A program made the position numbers and the translations under genes. Positions 10,461-21,037 of a stretch of 64,000 nucleotides of DNA are shown one piece after another. Each line of letters opens with the position of its first letter. The stretch's first letter is position 1. The DNA is from Strigamia acuminata (lineage: Eukaryota; Arthropoda; Chilopoda; Geophilomorpha; Linotaeniidae): the NCBI GenBank assembly GCA_949358305.1, contig OX442315.1, forward strand, positions 35,118,427 to 35,182,426, given 5' to 3'. The notes beneath the pieces were generated by a model. The model saw only the letters and a list, made by a program, of their open reading frames with translations. It was not told the DNA's origin and searched no databases.

Positions 10461-12400
10461 CACTGTAAAGGATATACCGTATTTAATTAGCACCCGCGGT
10501 CAATGAGAGCATTTACGGTAAACACAAACACACTTAATGTAATTTTTCGTCTCCGAAACCAAACAAAAATGCTCGATTTTACTATTTGCGACTTCTGTTT
10601 GAAGATGTTTTTGTTGACTCGACCGACTCTCACGCAGCTCTCACTTGCTAATGGTTCTAATTTAATCTAAGCCGAAATTAAAGTGGAGAAAAGATTGTCA
10701 CTTTATGCATTAAACCCCTTCCTCCATCCCACAGACAAATGTGCACTTTTGAGATTTAAATTTGACATAAATTAGCTTATATCATCTCATAATTTATGGC
10801 ATTTTAAAGGGGCCCTGTAAGCTTTCAACATTTACCTTCCACAAAACATTTTAATAGTCCTTCTACACATCTCCTTTTACAGCTTAAAGCTCTAAATCCT
10901 GACAAATCAATGCGATTTTACACACCCAAAACAAACAAACACTTTAATTAATATATTCCCACAAATTGATTTTTATATCTTCTTTATAAATAATTTTTTT
11001 TTTTCCATTTTGTAAAAAAAAAATAAAAAATAAAAAGCTATCACTCTCCTGTCAATGTACAATCATCCATTTTTACGGGCAGCGTTGAAGTCGAAATCAC
11101 ATTTCAGTCTCAAACAAATCGCTTTCCGAATTCCAAGAGAGCGACGTGGAAAAGTCCACTCGCTCTGCACAAGCTGAGATTCCATTTACTGGAAGAGAAA
11201 AGTAGAAGGGCGAGGCGAGGCGAGGCGAGGCGCGGCGAGGCGAGGGGGATGGACGGATGGATGGAGGCGAGAAAATGGGCAAGTGCTTAGAATGCGGGAC
11301 GAGACGAGATATTGCCGTGTGACCAGCCCCAACGATCAAACGGCCGCTCGACGCGCACGTGCCGAGCATGGGTGCGAGAAATCGGAGTCTCTCCCGTATA
11401 CATCCCCCCCCATCCACCCCCGCTTTTACCGAATTAACAATTTGATGGACCACCGTTGCAAAATGTGGCAGAAAACCACGACAGTAAATAACCGGAAAGA
11501 GATGCGTGTGCGATACAGATTTCCTATAAAACCTCGCTCGTATCTAACGTACAAATACATACGCATCAATTCCGTCGAGTGCGTGCTTTAAACCACCCGT
11601 TTTTCCACCCAAATTCTAATAGAATGTAATTATATATTATTTACTTTAGAAAAATCGAACTTAAGGTTTTTTTTTTTTAAAAAAAAAAATTTATTTTTGG
11701 CGTAAAACGGTTTTTACGGGTGTTTTACGCACGTTACAATAACAATTTCGCCGCGTATTATCTACCTCGACACGTTTCGATCAAAAATCTACCAATTTCT
11801 ACCTTTATCTGTAGTGTATCCGACATTTCGAACATTCTTGAATACGTTTTGTCTCTTTGACTCTAAGAAAACACAAAAGAGTCAATAAAATTTCAACAAA
11901 ATCAACAAAAAATCAACATCCAAAAAAAATGCGGCAACTAATTCATCGCGATCATTTCAGGCCTAATCTAGGCCTAGCCCATGCATTAAACGGCATTAAA
12001 AAAATGGGGATAAGGCTAACTGACCACTAAATTCGACCTAGACTGGCCAGAGCAGCGAGAAAACGGATAAAAATGTTAAAAGCCGTTCCGCCTCCCTCTT
12101 TTTATTGATGGAGAAGAAGATTCTCGTTGCCTCCTCCATTTACGGGTCGTTAGCAGCGGGAAAAGTAGCCGCAAACGGTCGGTCATCGTCATCAACACGC
12201 ATGCGTCGATCTAATAGATGGTGGGAAATCTCAAGTTGCACTTTTATACAAAACAATTCCCCACTAATTCGCACATTTTCACTCAATTAACTCCCAAAAC
12301 GACCAAATTTCGCTCGGAAACACCAAAAAATAAACACACCGGGCCAATCAAACGAATAAAAATAAAGAAAAAAAAATCGAGGATATTATTTTTGTGGTCG
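10461..12400. other. intron of the - strand gene, no exon recognised
   Basis: Mostly AT-rich. A GC-rich island at 11080-11590 contains a GGCGA pentamer microsatellite (about 11205-11247). An ORF on each strand crosses the island without domain support. A + strand ORF at 12105-12290 overlaps GC-rich sequence but has no recognisable product. Confidence 0.5.
11205..11247. repeat. GGCGA pentanucleotide microsatellite
   Basis: About eight tandem GGCGA units with one GGCGC variant, in a GC-rich island inside an intron. Confidence 0.85.
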
Positions 12401-12406
12401 ACTTAC

Positions 12407-12584
12407 CATTAGCTTCGCGTTGCTGTTGCTGTTGCTTGGGAGTGACCACACGAAACGCGCTTCCAAAGTCTCCACCGGCCCCGGCCATGCCGAGTAAGGG
12501 CAAACAGCGCAGTCTGGCCGGCGAATGCAACGGCAACGGCAGCGGCAGCGGGCCGGGGACCGAACACCCGCCAACTTGGTTCAT
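12407..12584 (-). CDS. first coding exon of an unidentified proline-rich protein
   Basis: The start is the first ATG in this frame; the open frame extends further upstream but only to a GTG. Its context, GTCGCCATGA, has G at -3, which is favourable. The exon encodes 59 codons plus one base and ends in a consensus donor (AATG then GTAAGTCG). The peptide begins MNQVGG, then has a PLPLPLPL run, a glycine/alanine patch, FRVVTPK and a Gln5 run. Phase 1 matches the acceptor phase of the exon at 9489-9716, leaving an intron of about 2.7 kb. The gene is therefore supported by two splice junctions and frame continuity. Low-complexity activation-type sequence suggests a transcription factor, but the family is not identifiable from this part. 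Confidence 0.6.
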
Positions 12585-12622
12585 GGCGACGGTGACGGGT
12601 GCGAGGGACGGTGGTGGCGCAT
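12581..12622 (-). promoter_or_regulatory. upstream ORF overlapping the main start as ATGA
   Basis: An ATG at 12622 opens a 13-codon upstream ORF (MRHHRPSHPSPSP). Its TGA stop shares bases with the main ATG in an ATGA arrangement. Overlaps of this kind permit termination-reinitiation or restrict translation in other eukaryotic mRNAs (established knowledge). It matters only if transcription starts upstream of 12622, which the sequence does not show. Confidence 0.4.
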
Positions 12623-12880
12623 CGTGCAGCGGCCAATAAAAATAAGCCGAGTCCGGGTGCGGAGTGAGCTGCTCGACAGAGTCGCACTCCGAGTGGATGA
12701 GAGCGCGCGCACGGCCACCACGCACCAGACGCCGCCTATTATCATAATGACGGCACAGGAAGAGAGGAGAAGGGGCAAGTGAGCTCGCATTAAATCCACA
12801 CTCCCCATTCCTGTCCCCGTCCACGCCCTGCGCAAAGAGAGCTGTGCGTCGACCGCACTAACTACATAAATGCAGCCCAA
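12600..12880 (-). promoter_or_regulatory. GC-rich probable promoter/5' UTR of the - strand gene
   Basis: CpG-rich sequence directly upstream of the start codon at 12584, with an inverted CCAAT (ATTGG on the - strand near 12635). No TATA box is clear. Promoter identity is inferred from position and composition. Confidence 0.35.
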
Positions 12881-12939
12881 TATTATCTATTCTCTTTATT
12901 CCAAGCATTTATAACGTCTTTTTTCTTCTCATTTTTACA

Positions 12940-12982
12940 TAAAAAATAAATAAATAAATAAATAAATAAATAAATTTAAATA
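12940..12982. repeat. AAAT tetranucleotide microsatellite
   Basis: About eight to nine tandem AAAT units followed by variant units and a T-run. Confidence 0.9.
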
Positions 12983-13064
12983 AATTTTTTTTTTGCGATT
13001 TTGATTTTAAACGACAAATTTATTTATCTTGTTTGTATGAATATTTTGATATTGTGTTCTAGAG

Positions 13065-13190
13065 ACCCAGAAAGACCCAAAAATGTACTAAAATGTACCA
13101 AAACGTTCCAAAAATGTACGAAAATGTACCGAAACCTTCCAAAACGTATTAAGATGTATAAAATTGTACCAAAATTTACTTAAACTAGTA
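13065..13190. repeat. degenerate 10-11-bp repeat (AAAATGTACC)
   Basis: About ten variant units of AAAATGTACC / AAAACGTTCC. The + strand ORF here is produced by the repeat. Confidence 0.75.
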
Positions 13191-14050
13191 AACTATGGAT
13201 TCAAAAATTGTTTCTATGAGTGTGATGTTTCTATAAACAGCAAAAACTGAAAACATAAATACGCCGAACGACGTACGCACGTGTTACAGATTATTTCGTT
13301 GTTTTTTTTCCATCAATAGTTTATATTTTGGGTTTTACCAATAAATGGCAATTAAAATTTCTCCATTTTCACCCAGAATTATAAACCAGTCGTGGTTTTG
13401 CTTTTCGCGATTTTCGGTGACGGTTTTTGGCCGTTTTTGATGGCAAAAACCGTAAAAACCGAAACTTTCCTATCGCAATTAATTGATTCTGATGGATTTC
13501 AGAGCAGGTTGCGTGTCAAGGCCCAAATTAGGGCTCAGTCCGAGCAATTTCAATCGTTCCTTTCCCGTATACACACACACTATTACATTTCATTTCTCCC
13601 CTCTCACTTTTTCTACATCATCAACTCATCTCTCCCCCACCACTCAACTCATTAACCTCAACATTTAATTCCCCTATCCTCAATATTCCCCACTTTTAAT
13701 ATATAAAACAAAAACCTAAAAAAAAAAAATAAAAAAAAAATATAATAATAATTACCCCATTAAAAAAATGACTCTCCAGGCTCAATTAAAACACAATTCA
13801 TCCCCCACTTACGACACACTTAAAACCCTCATTACAACACATCTGTTGCTCATTATTCACATTTCATGATTAAATTGAACAAATAAATCCTTCCCCGTCC
13901 CAAAATTCCTCAACAATTAAAAAAAATAACAAAATAAACAAAATAAACAAAATAAACAAAAATAAAAAAATATTTTTTTTTCTATATTGTTTGCTCTTTC
14001 ATTTTTATCGTTTTTATTTTTTATTTTTTTTAATTCAACAATGACACACT
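13191..14050. other. AT-rich stretch, no gene recognised
   Basis: Long A and T runs, AAATAAAC repeats at about 13925-13970 and pyrimidine-rich sequence at 13560-13680. Nothing coding or structured was identified. Confidence 0.6.
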
Positions 14051-14059
14051 TTTTCAATA

Positions 14060-14290
14060 ATGAAAGAAAACCGAGAGTCTGGTCAAGTGCATGGGCGGGT
14101 TATGAGCCATAATGCGAGCGCGTGCCCCTCGCCAAATCAAATAAACCCGCGTTCCCCGAGTGCGTGTATCGAGCTTTTGTTTTGCTGGCGCTCGCATCAC
14201 GGGACGCGTGTCTGGGGATTGGGTCCCTCGGGTCACGTGATTAGCGCCGCTTTTCATGAGCGCACGTGACGTCATAAAATGCGAGAATTC
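14060..14290. promoter_or_regulatory. GC-rich island with a full CRE (TGACGTCA)
   Basis: A CpG-rich block holding CACGTGACGTCAT near 14261-14274 (an E-box CACGTG overlapping a full-site CRE) and another TCACGTGA near 14232. These are perfect consensus sites for bHLH-Zip and CREB/ATF proteins (established knowledge). Activity is inference. An ORF on each strand lacks domains. Confidence 0.35.
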
Positions 14291-14399
14291 CTTCCAAAAA
14301 AAAAAAAAGAAAAAGTAACAAAAACTTGCCAATTTGTAACAAACCCCCTGCCCCCCCCGCCCCCCCGCGTCTGCAACACGGAGCAATCAATGAAATAAA

Positions 14400-15300
14400 T
14401 AAACAAACAAATAAAAATACTTTTTGACTACATCATCACGAGGACCTAATTTCTGTTTGATCAAGCGCCGTAAATTACAATCCGTGACAAGTTTGAAGCG
14501 CCGCCTAGGAACGCGTAACCTGATTCGCGATTACACGGCGACATCGCCCCCCCCCCCCCCCCGTCCCCCACCATTCATCTTTTTCCAGTTCCCCCCTTAA
14601 TCCGACTTAATCCCAATCCTCTGGAGCACAGATCTGTGTTTCACACTCTCTCACCCCTCGACTCACCCCGTGACGTCACTGCACGTGCAACTAAATGATT
14701 TAACGTCGTAAATCACGGCACACTACAGTACCTTCATCCGTGCAAACATTAGTGTCTTTACAACCTTTTTATTTATTTTTAAAACAAATTTTTAACGAGC
14801 GCACACTCGTACGGGAAATTGCCGCACCCCATGCCGCGTCAACCGCGCCCGAGTCCGCCGGGACAACGCTCGATCTCCGTCAAACTCGAAAAAGTCCAAA
14901 TTTTCAAAAAAATCTCCCTTAGAATTTCTGGTTCGCTTAAAATTCTAACTTGGACTTGTTTTCGGGACATTTTAGCAAAGAAAAAAAAAATGCAAGATGG
15001 TGACGGAGCGTTTTAATCAACAAACTTGTGTGAAAACAGCATTAAAAAATGTTTAATGGGCGCAGGGCAAGAAAGGATCATTTGGTGTGGCCGGACAGAG
15101 TCTGTAATTAGTCTCGTCGCGTCCCTAGAGCACGTTCCAGTGTGCGTTACTTCTGCGTCGTTGAGTTGGAACTCGGGGATGAACGCCGGGGTCATTCGAC
15201 ACACGCGCGTCGCCATAACTCGGCTTGGTCGCAGCACAATTCAAACTAAGTGTGATGGAAACAATGGCGAGCAAAAGTGATCCCCTTCTCCCTCAAATGA
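14400..15300. other. alternating AT- and GC-rich DNA, no gene recognised
   Basis: Contains a run of 16 C at 14547-14562, a second TGACGTCA at about 14671-14678 close to CACGTG, and GC-rich patches at 14470-14720, 14800-14880 and 15050-15280. ORFs on both strands show no domain. Confidence 0.5.
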
Positions 15301-15653
15301 GACGCACCAACAATTGTTTATTGCAATAGAACAAACGCCCAACTATTTAATTGAAACAATATCAACTCGGATTTTTTTCCACTTCCCTATATATATCTCC
15401 AATAATACTCGTTACAACTTTTTCTCTGTTTTTAAAGGAAAAAGTGTTAAATACTTGTGGCGCCATCTCCAGTTGTGTGCAAGTTAGTAGTCGTGTGTTG
15501 GTGGAGTTCAATGAGGACAGGATTTTGGATTTGTGTTTAGGTTCAAAACATGGGCTTTGTTGCATGTTTATGCAAAGAAAATGCATTAAGCAACTGCTTT
15601 CGGAATGAAAATGAAGCGTTATAGAAAAATGCAATTTGTGTGAAATCGAGCAC

Positions 15654-16085
15654 ATGCAATTTTTGTGCAAAAATCTGGCAAATATGCAATTTTTGTGCAC
15701 AAATCTGGCAAATATGCAATTTTTGTGCAAGAATCTGGCAAATGTGCAATTTTTGTGCAAAAATCTGGCAAATACGAATTTGCAATTTTTGTGCAAGAAT
15801 CTGGCAAATATGTATTTTATTGTGAAAAAATCGAGAAACTAGGCATTTTATAGAAAAATCGAGAAACTATGCAATCAATTATGCAAAAATCGAAAATATG
15901 CAATCAATTCTGGAAATACCAGGATAATATGCATTTTAGTGTGCAAAAATCAGGATAATATGCATTTTATTGTGCAAAAATCAGAATAATATGCATTTTA
16001 TTGTGCAAAAATCAGAATAATATGCATTTTATTGTGCAAAAATCTGGAAAATGTGCAAGTTTCGTCCAAAATCTGCCAAATATGC
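15654..16085. repeat. 30-bp minisatellite (ATGCAATTTTTGTGCAAAAA)
   Basis: Five regular 30-bp units (the motif in the call followed by TCTGGCAAAT) give way at about 15810 to diverged units (TGCATTTTATTGTGCAAAAA with TCAGAATAA) and then to general TTGCAAAATT sequence. The multiple-of-3 period opens several frames on both strands; these are not genes. Confidence 0.93.
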
Positions 16086-17525
16086 AATTTTAAATGGCAA
16101 GATTGAATTTTTAGTGGCAAAATTAAATGTTTAGTGGTAAAATTGAATTTTTAATAGTAAATTTTAATTTTTAGTAATAAAACTGAATTTCTTTTGCAAA
16201 AATTCACCTTTCTTTGAAAAAATCCAATTTTTCAAGACAAAATTTGTTGCAAAATTTAACTTTCTCGTTGCAAAATCCAATTATTTTTTTGCAAAATTCA
16301 ATCTTCCTTCAAAAATAAATTGTGAAAAATAAACCTTTTTTTTTTACTGCCAATAACGAATCCATTTCCATATATAAAAAAAAAATACATTTATCGACAA
16401 GAATAAACCCTTTTACATAATTTAAAAAAAAAACACCCACTTTATTCATTGCGGATTTACATCCGTAACATTAAACTCAATCTCACTTCCACCCTTCCCT
16501 AAAAACCTCAAAAAAGCAAAAATATTAAAATCCATTCCAACAATTACCAAAAACAAAACAATCAACAACAGTAGCACTTAAACTATTAGCCTATAAATGT
16601 TTATGATGGCACATTCGATTCCATCAACACAGCTGTTTCCAGTTAATTTTCCCTGGTTACCTCCGCTTCATTCACCCCACTGGACATAAGTCAGAAAACG
16701 CGCGCGTCCTTTGCACGCATCTCCGGCCTAATTCCCCACCCCCCGTCCACCCAAATCACTCGATTGACCCTCACCAATATTGCATCAAATCTTGTAAATG
16801 GTGCCATTGATAAAATTGGAAAAAACTGCACAGGGGTCGCTCAACATGCCTAATTATCACGCATCGCTACTCGCCGTCCATTTTGAGTGACGTCATCCTT
16901 TTTTTTGTGGTTTGATTTTGTGGTTTTACAATGTACTTTGAATTTCATGGATTTTTTTTTTATTATTATTTTAAAGTGGATGTTGGGGTTGGCGGTGATG
17001 TGAAATGGAATGGAAAATTAAAAAGTCTTTATTTTCATTCCGTTGTTGTTTTTAATTATTGATTTTTTTTTTAGATGAGGAAAAGAGTGGTTGGGGGGGG
17101 GGGGGGGCGGGGGGGGGAATGATTAATTTATCAGGTGTGATGAATGTTGTAAGAAGGGTATGGGAAAAGAAAAGTGTATTATTAAATTAATTTTATGGTC
17201 ACGAGGTGAAATCGTAAAAAATATTGGTTTAAGTTCGCATGTTGTATTTCGGTTTGTTTAATGTGAATTTTATTTTTGTTTTTTTTATATTTTTATGTTG
17301 GAAATTTTATGGTGGGTTTGAGTTGTGTGGATTTGGATTTTGGTTGGGAGTGTGATAGAAATAGAAATCGCAGTGTTTTATGGTTGTTGGGATTGAGTGC
17401 TGAAAACATGGATATGTTGTAGTAAAATGTCATGAAAATATTTTTACCGTGTTATTGATAGGATAGAAATCATGCTGAATGTTTTTACCACAATTATGTC
17501 ATTTACATTCATGAAATTTGTTATA
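16086..17525. other. AT-rich DNA, no gene recognised
   Basis: Decayed TTGCAAAATT repeats to 16330, then low-complexity DNA. A GC-richer patch at 16660-16890 has no coding support. A G-run interrupted once lies at 17093-17117. Confidence 0.6.
17093..17117. repeat. poly-G tract
   Basis: Fifteen G, one C, then nine G on the + strand. Such tracts can form quadruplexes and are prone to length error in sequencing. Confidence 0.9.
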
Positions 17526-17529
17526 GTTT

Positions 17530-17965
17530 TTTTAAAAATCATGAAAATCATGACAAATTATGAAAATCGTGAGAAATCTCATAAAAAATCTCATGAAAAA
17601 TCTCTAAAAAATCATGAAAATCCCATAACAATCCTAAGAAATTCCATAAAAATGCTAAGAAATTCCATATAAATCCCAAGAAATCGCATAAAAATGCTAA
17701 AAATCCTAAAAAATCTTATAAAATCCCATAAAAACCCTATGAAATCCCATAAAAATCCTAAGAAACCATAAAAATCATAAAAAATTCCATAAAAATCCTA
17801 AGAAATCCCATAAAAATCATAAAAATCCTACGAAATCTCATAAAAATCCTACGAAATCCCATAAAAATCCCCATAAAAATCCTAAGAAACCCCATAAAAA
17901 TCCTAAGAAATCCCATAAAAATCCAAAGAAATCCCGTAAAAATCCAAAGAAATCCCATAAAAATC
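17530..17965. repeat. ~20-bp minisatellite (AAATCCCATAAAAATCCTAAG)
   Basis: More than 18 imperfect units of 19-22 bp. The - strand is open through the array and beyond (17758-18519), giving an IFMGF-repeat polypeptide fused to unrelated downstream frame; I regard this as a repeat artefact. Confidence 0.9.
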
Positions 17966-18049
17966 ATGATAACACGCGGATGCGGATACGATTGCGGATG
18001 CGAATGGCGATGCGAATGAGAACACACAGTCCAAGCTGTCTTTATATAT

Positions 18050-18240
18050 AAACAAAATAGGGATCGTACGGCGTGCGTACGAATTGCGCAATACAAACGT
18101 AACGTCGCGCATAAGAATAATTTCCCACGTCGCGCATACGAATTGCGACAAGATTCGTAAGCGCGACATCGCGTGTGTGAATATGTACGGAATTCGTAAC
18201 CGCGACAAGCACTGTCGCGGTTACGGATATCGCGGGTATT
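18050..18240. repeat. CpG-rich patch of short palindromic motifs
   Basis: TACGAATTGCG, GTCGCGCATA and CGTAACCGCGACA recur several times in direct and inverted orientation within 190 bp, an abrupt change from the flanking AT-rich minisatellite. It includes a perfect 13-bp stem, CGTAACCGCGACA (18195-18207) with TGTCGCGGTTACG (18213-18225), around a 5-nt loop. Confidence 0.7.
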
Positions 18241-19180
18241 ATTCAACACCATAATAAATACCAACATCACAATCAAACCATTAAAAATCACTAACATCAT
18301 AACTAAACGAATACTCCGACAAATTAATCCATTAAAACCACCACAAATCACTACCACCTGCCACAACTCATTAAAACACACACTTAACACCCATTTCCAA
18401 TCACAACTATCACCTATCGCCACAAAACCCTCGAAAAATTCATCCCCAACAAACCACCCAAAAAACATCCAATTTAAACCAAACCATCTAAAAAAAAAAT
18501 TTATTATTTTTCCAATCATAAATAATTATGCCAATACCCAAATGTCACAACTCCCAATCCAAACACCATAAAATATCCCAAATATACAACACGTTTTAAA
18601 CGCTCTCTTCACCACTCACTCATTTTTATCCTCATCACCGGCCATTAACTGCTGCGATGATAATTTATTTACACCGTTATCTCCCACTTGAAAGCCGCCA
18701 TCTTGGGTCCACCCCTCGAATTGCGATCAATTAAAACCTCCCACTGGACACCGACCAACACAAAAACGAAATTTAATATAAAAATAAAATCTTATCTCGC
18801 ATCTTATCCGCACCAATATTTGTGCAACAATATTTTTTACGACATCCTGGTCATAGTTTCTAATCAGTTTGCAATCAGCACTATAAAAAGATGGCAATAT
18901 TTTTATATATATTTTTTTTTTCCTTTTTACCGTTTCGGCCATAAATCTGTTGCTGCTTATTTTACGACTTGTTGACCCAATGCTAAGCTCCTAAATAAAT
19001 GAATTACGCCATTTTATTCGCTCCTGTAAACACGAGTAAAGCAAAGGGTTAAAACAATAAATATCATAATTGCATTCGGAAATTAAAGCAGACTTGGTTT
19101 CAACTATGAATAAAAATCAATTTGATTCATGGTTTTTTAATTTAATGTAAATTTTTAGTAATTTTTTTTTTAAAAAAATT
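18241..19180. other. AT-rich DNA, no gene recognised
   Basis: No coding region, RNA or repeat recognised except that 19015-19180 is the left part of a diverged tandem duplication continuing to about 19500. Confidence 0.55.
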
Positions 19181-19186
19181 TTTGGA

Positions 19187-19258
19187 TACGGGAAATGGCT
19201 TCATGCCCGGCCGACCGAGGCTCACTTGTCGCGGCAGAATGAATGGCCGATTCCCGTA
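19187..19258 (+). ncRNA. candidate structured element, copy 1 of 2
   Basis: A 72-nt block starting TACGGGAAATGGC and ending GCCGATTCCCGTA. The ends pair as a stem with two internal mismatches, enclosing a GC-rich centre (CGGCCGACCG, CTTGTCGCGGCAGAA). It is one of two equally long copies 239 bp apart. The ends and centre are better conserved than the AT-rich spacer. No known RNA family was recognised. It may instead be a protein-binding DNA element; orientation is arbitrary. Confidence 0.3.
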
Positions 19259-19425
19259 AAACAAAACATCCGCCCTGTACTAAAATAAAATAATAAATAC
19301 CGTAATTATATGCACAAATTAAATCAAATTTAGTTTTGGCAGTAAATAAAATAGATTTAATTCTTAATTTTTTAAATTTAACGCAAATTTTTCTTTAAAA
19401 AAAAATAATCACTTTTTTGTTTGTG

Positions 19426-19497
19426 TACGGGAAATGGCTTCCCATTCGGCCGACCGCAGTGCACTTGTCGCGGCAGAACGAATGGTCAATCCCCGTA
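19426..19497 (+). ncRNA. candidate structured element, copy 2 of 2
   Basis: The second 72-nt copy, again starting TACGGGAAATGGC and ending CCCCGTA, with the same centre (CGGCCGACCG, CTTGTCGCGGCAGAA). About ten positions differ from copy 1. The terminal six pairs are retained but inner pairing is weaker than in copy 1. The AT-rich sequence before each copy is also alignable, so the unit arose by a tandem duplication of about 240 bp. Confidence 0.3.
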
Positions 19498-19499
19498 CG

Positions 19500-20277
19500 C
19501 AACTCAAACGGTCGAAATCAACAAAAAAATTAGATACTATAAAACACTCTCATCATTATGAAATTTCCACCGGTAAACAAAAAATTACCTAAAATAAACC
19601 GTCAAAATCAATTTTTTTCAAGTAAAAATTGCAAATCGAAACACAAAGACTTACGCACCATTTTCGTTCGAAACAACAAGAAAATAAAAATCAAATTCTT
19701 TTATTTTTTGCTCCTTTGATCAGAGGTCAGTTGTCAATGGTCAATCTCTAGTGTCGTTTGAGTTTGCTTTGGTCTCTCTCGTCCATTCGATTCGTCAATG
19801 AAATGAAGGAAAAAATCATTGGGGCCACGAGTTAAATAGACCTTGTAATTTGCCATCAACCGATTTCCGCTACAAAGAACAAGCTCAGCACTCGTCTTTT
19901 TATGGCCGCCTGTAATTTTGTTTTCTTCTAGTGACCGTCGCCGTCAACAGATGGCGGCTTAACACCAGTTCCAAAAATCAACCAACATCAATTACTTTTC
20001 TTATTGATAACAAATTAAGTTGGATAAAATAGAAATAATAAATAATATAAATTTACAAAGAAGAAAACAGAAAACTTACTCGTCGTTTTGATTCTTCCAC
20101 TCAGAAAACCACGATGCATAAATGACGTCATCGCAGCGTTACGTGCAGGATTAATCCCTATAATTAAAATTTTAAAAAATAATCAAAACAAATCGTTTCT
20201 TCGCATAAAATTAAAACGCAAAAGAAAATAAAAGACTTTAAAAAGAATAATTAAAAAAAATTAACTTTAAAAAAGAA
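19500..20277. other. non-coding, no gene recognised
   Basis: AT-rich with modestly GC-richer segments at 19730-19960. No domain, RNA or repeat identified. Confidence 0.55.
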
Positions 20278-20290
20278 AAAAAAAAAAAAT
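20278..20290 (-). terminator. Pol III T-run terminator of the tRNA gene
   Basis: A run of T on the - strand, about 11 nt downstream of the tRNA 3' end. Pol III terminates at runs of four or more T (established knowledge). Confidence 0.8.
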
Positions 20291-20300
20291 CTATTTCTCG

Positions 20301-20373
20301 TATCCACGATGGGATTCGAACCCACAATCTTCTGATCCGAAGTCAGACGCGTTATCCGTTACGCCACGTGGAC
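20301..20373 (-). tRNA. tRNA-Arg (anticodon TCG)
   Basis: The - strand gives a 73-nt cloverleaf. The acceptor stem is GTCCACG with CGTGGAT, and the D arm includes the A-box-like TGGCGTAACGGA. The anticodon arm is TCTGA-CTTCGGA-TCAGA, putting TCG at positions 34-36, and the T arm is GTGGG-TTCGAAT-CCCAT with B box GGTTCGAATCC. The CCA tail is not encoded, as usual for eukaryotic nuclear tRNA genes. A T-run on the - strand just after the 3' end (about 20278-20290) serves as a Pol III terminator. It reads CGA codons (and other CGN by wobble). Confidence 0.95.
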
Positions 20374-20399
20374 TGACATAAAGAAAGGCCGTTAATGTA

Positions 20400-21037
20400 T
20401 TACTTAAACCTAACAACGAATTCAAAACAAAAAATTCGTTGAAATTTTCAAAAGTACATTTCTACAGAATTGAAGTCATCTGACAAACTTATCATTAGTA
20501 TAATAACAATAAAACAATTATTTATTTTATAACTATTTTAAAAAATAAAAACAAAAATGTCTACACGCAAGTGAGTTGCAAAGCCTTTAGTTTGTAGGCC
20601 TTTATCCATCCATGCGTCCATCAAAAGCGCTTCGATCAATTATGCATAACATTTGCCTGATGGTTATGGATTTGTTTTCGGTGAGATGAGTCGTCGGATA
20701 AAGTTTGTCCATCACAACAAAATGCTTGCTCTCATGATTTATTACAGAAAAGTAATCATTAAAAACACAACACAACGTGTCAACAAACAATTTCCTCTCT
20801 TCTAATGACGAGCTTAACAGCTGCGTTTACACTTTGACTTTACAATATCCTTTTCATTACCGGTGGGCCGTGGCTGACCTATCTAAATATGCGGCTCTGG
20901 GCGGGTTTGCATCCATCTGAAATAAGAGCGTGTTGGTAATTTGCCAATATTCGCCACTAGGTACACTATTACAAAATCTAACTCATTTATTATTTATTAA
21001 TAAACTCTTTCTAGTAGGAAATAAAGAAAGAAATTAT
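20400..21037. other. non-coding, no gene recognised
   Basis: AT-rich. A GC-richer strip at 20840-20950 carries no domain. Confidence 0.55.

Noticed and set aside
15362-15853. Overlapping ORFs on both strands with KNC/FARF or CNFCA repeats
   Set aside because: Translations of the 30-bp array at 15654-16085 in several frames at once.
17758-18519. The long - strand ORF (253 codons)
   Set aside because: About a third is translation of the 20-bp minisatellite (repeated IFMGF), and the rest is unrelated low-complexity sequence. No domain.
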